DNA of 6,550 nt, from the NCBI GenBank assembly GCA_904420265.1, contig CAJFUU010000057.1, positions 1 to 6,550 on the forward strand, written 5' to 3'. Made by a program: the position numbers and the translations under genes. The notes under the pieces are model-generated. The model saw only the letters and a program-made list of their open reading frames with translations. It ran no database searches and was not told the DNA's origin. The DNA comes from an uncultured Clostridia bacterium (GTDB lineage Bacteria; Bacillota; Clostridia; Christensenellales; Aristaeellaceae). This document shows positions 5,038-6,550 of this stretch, one piece after another (the first letter of the stretch is position 1; each line of letters begins with the position of its first letter).

Positions 5038-6027
5038 TTACCCGTTTTCGTCCTCCGTTACGCTCGCGGCGGTTTCTTCCGCGGCGGGCTGCGCAACTTC
5101 GCCCATTTCCAGAATGGGCAAGCTTGCGCCGCCGTACACGCTGGGAAGCTGGCCGTTCCACTGTTGCGCCTGATAATAGGCGATCAGTTCTTCTGTGAGC
5201 GAGGCCGCCAAGGCCTCGTTGGCCGCCGCCTGCTGTTCGCCGCGGTACTTCTCGGCGTCGGCGTTGATGCGGGCGACGTTTGCGTCGGCCTCGGCAAGGA
5301 TGGCGCGCTCTTCAGCTTCGGCGTTGGCGGCGATGATGCGCCGCTCGGCCGTAGCTTCTTCCACGGCGGTTTGCTGGGCCTGCTCGGTTTCCACGCGCAG
5401 ACGGGTCTGTTCGGCAACCTGCTTTTGCTCCACAGCGTCGGTAAAGGCGTCGGTAAAGTCCACATTCTCAATTGCCACAGATGTGACCGTTATGCCGTAT
5501 TCGGCCATTTCCGGCCCCAGAAGTTCCATAATCTGCTGGGAAAGCGTGTTGCGCGCATCCATCAGATTTTCGGCGGTATAGCGCGCGAATACGGTTTTCA
5601 CGTTTTCCAGTATCCGCGGTTCCATGATGTTGGCGTAGTAATTCATGCCTACGCGCTGGTAGAGCCGCTGGCAGGTTTCGCGCTCGACGGCGTAGTTGAC
5701 GGAGCAAACCACGTCCACCTGCTGGATGTCGCTGGAAAAGGCCTGCATGGTCAGCGAGGCGCGTTGCGTGCGCGTGTCCATGAGCACCACCTGCTTGAGC
5801 GGGCTTTTGAGATGGAAGCCCTCGCCCAGTGTGTAGTCCTCCACGCGGCCGAATGTAGTCACAACGCCGGTGTGCCCGGCAGGGACGGTCACAAACGGCG
5901 AAAACGCCGTCAGAAACACGACCAGCGCCGCGATGACGACGACGGCCAGCACGATGGCCAGCGTCTTGCGGGGAATGCCAAATGGACCGGGTTTGCCCGT
6001 CTTCCCGGGCGTGTTGCTTGTGTACAT
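5038..6027 (-). CDS. SPFH/Band-7 (prohibitin/HflC-like) membrane protein
   Basis: SPFH proteins assemble into large ring-like membrane scaffolds, often around FtsH-type proteases or in lipid microdomains. The 329-residue protein has a short cytoplasmic start, one membrane anchor at about 22-41, a Band-7 domain at about 46-200 (VPAGHTGVVTTFGRVEDYTLGEG at its beginning; VTSVAIENVDFTDAF near its end), and a long Ala/Glu-rich coiled coil at about 200-285 containing EQKQVAEQTRLRVE. A low-complexity acidic tail ends in DENG. The architecture is closest to prohibitin/HflC; no HflK, NfeD or FtsH gene lies beside it here, so its partner is unknown. The start is the ATG at 6027-6025, 9 nt after AGGAGG; the frame continues to 6090 but those codons precede the ribosome site and overlap the promoter. 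It appears to be a single-gene unit. Confidence 0.88.
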   Translation of the reverse strand: MYTSNTPGKTGKPGPFGIPRKTLAIVLAVVVIAALVVFLTAFSPFVTVPAGHTGVVTTFGRVEDYTLGEGFHLKSPLKQVVLMDTRTQRASLTMQAFSSDIQQVDVVCSVNYAVERETCQRLYQRVGMNYYANIMEPRILENVKTVFARYTAENLMDARNTLSQQIMELLGPEMAEYGITVTSVAIENVDFTDAFTDAVEQKQVAEQTRLRVETEQAQQTAVEEATAERRIIAANAEAEERAILAEADANVARINADAEKYRGEQQAAANEALAASLTEELIAYYQAQQWNGQLPSVYGGASLPILEMGEVAQPAAEETAASVTEDENG

Positions 6028-6057
6028 GGAATTCTCCCTCCTCTTTGGTATGCGCAT

Positions 6058-6087
6058 AGTATAACAAAAAGAAGGGAGAATGCGCAA
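6058..6087 (-). promoter_or_regulatory. Promoter of the SPFH gene
   Basis: On the minus strand TGTTATACT (6066-6058) gives an extended -10 with a 5-of-6 hexamer. TTGCGC (6087-6082) lies 18 nt upstream as a half-matching -35. Transcription would begin near 6051, about 24 nt before the start codon, leaving room for the AGGAGG site. Confidence 0.55.
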
Positions 6088-6129
6088 CATAAATTGTTCA
6101 CAAGCCCGCTTTGAAGCGCGAAAGCGTCG

Positions 6130-6550
6130 TCATACGTGCCTGAACACCACAGCCGTACGGCTGGGAATGTACACTTCAAAGCCCACGCCGTGGCCGGGCA
6201 CGTTACTGGCCTGATACACATAGTCCTCGCTGATGTTGCCGTTGCCGCCGAAGGCCGTTTCGTCGCTGGAAAATACGGCGCGGTATTCGCCCTCGCCCAG
6301 CGGGTGCGTGGGCAGGAAGAAGTTTGTGGGCGATTCGGTGGGATGGAAGTTGAACAGATAGATCAGGTCGCCCTTGCAGAAAGCCAGCAGCTTGCGGTCC
6401 TGATCCACCCACAGATTGATCGCCCCGCGTTTGGAGAGCACGCGGTATTTGCGGGCGAACTTCAGCATGGCGCGGTCAAAATCGCGCAGCCAGGCGTACT
6501 TGAGCATCTCGTTGTCGCACAAAGACCACTGACGGCGGGCGTACTTGTAA
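6130..6550 (-). CDS. 1,4-alpha-glucan branching enzyme, C-terminal part (cut by window edge)
   Basis: Only the last 139 codons are inside the window; the gene continues past position 6550. Branching enzyme (GH13 type) cuts alpha-1,4 glucan chains and rejoins them by alpha-1,6 links during glycogen synthesis. The visible part begins YKYARRQWSLCDNEMLKY, the end of the catalytic barrel, and continues into the C-terminal beta domain with NLWVDQDRKLLAFCKGDL, LIYLFNFHPTESPTNF, a GGNGN turn and a final VYIPSRTAVVF strand. These motifs resemble eukaryotic GBE1 (YARRQF, FIFNFHPSKSYTDY, VYIPSRVAL) and the related bacterial branch more than the E. coli GlgB type. The catalytic residues lie outside the window. 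The stop at 6130 is followed by a weak hairpin (6107-6126) without a U tract, then by the SPFH promoter about 40 nt away. Confidence 0.88.
   Translation of the reverse strand, partial: YKYARRQWSLCDNEMLKYAWLRDFDRAMLKFARKYRVLSKRGAINLWVDQDRKLLAFCKGDLIYLFNFHPTESPTNFFLPTHPLGEGEYRAVFSSDETAFGGNGNISEDYVYQASNVPGHGVGFEVYIPSRTAVVFRHV

Noticed and set aside
4687..6114. Long plus-strand open frame (475 codons) opposite the SPFH and RseC-like genes
   Set aside because: It spans two real minus-strand genes and their intergenic gap, has a His/Gly-rich unnatural composition and no start signal.

Overview
The window reads as a chromosomal segment from a fairly GC-rich Clostridia-like member of the Bacillota. 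The support is a one-piece RNase J, a YlbF-family protein, an MltG/YceG-type cell-wall enzyme, and strong AGGAGG-type ribosome binding sites ahead of nearly every gene. The species cannot be named from this sequence. All six recognisable genes lie on the minus strand, so the region is transcribed from the right end to the left end.

From right to left: (i) the last 139 codons of a glycogen (1,4-alpha-glucan) branching enzyme of the eukaryote/Bacteroidetes-like type, cut by the window edge; (ii) a stand-alone SPFH/Band-7 (prohibitin/HflC-like) membrane protein with its own extended -10 promoter; (iii) a tightly coupled pair, an RseC-like small membrane protein with a CxxCxxC motif followed 3 nt later by thioredoxin, closed by a good intrinsic terminator; (iv) a probable operon of RNase J, a YlbF-family protein and endolytic transglycosylase MltG.

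The last 609 bases (positions 1-609, downstream of mltG) hold no convincing gene. They are packed with about ten inverted repeats. One is a 184-bp unit bounded by a 13-nt inverted repeat that encloses further hairpins. Another is a 16-bp perfect stem just after the mltG stop. This is either a cluster of intergenic repeat elements or an uncharacterised structured RNA, and it is the least explained part of the window.

Two regulatory points stand out. RNase J seems to start at a CTG codon behind a near-perfect Shine-Dalgarno. Its best promoter lies upstream of the terminator that follows trxA, so the rnj leader may carry an attenuator. Functionally the segment mixes RNA turnover (RNase J, YlbF), envelope work (MltG, SPFH protein), thiol redox (RseC-like, thioredoxin) and glycogen synthesis. 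I see no phage genes, transposase, CRISPR array, tRNA or rRNA.
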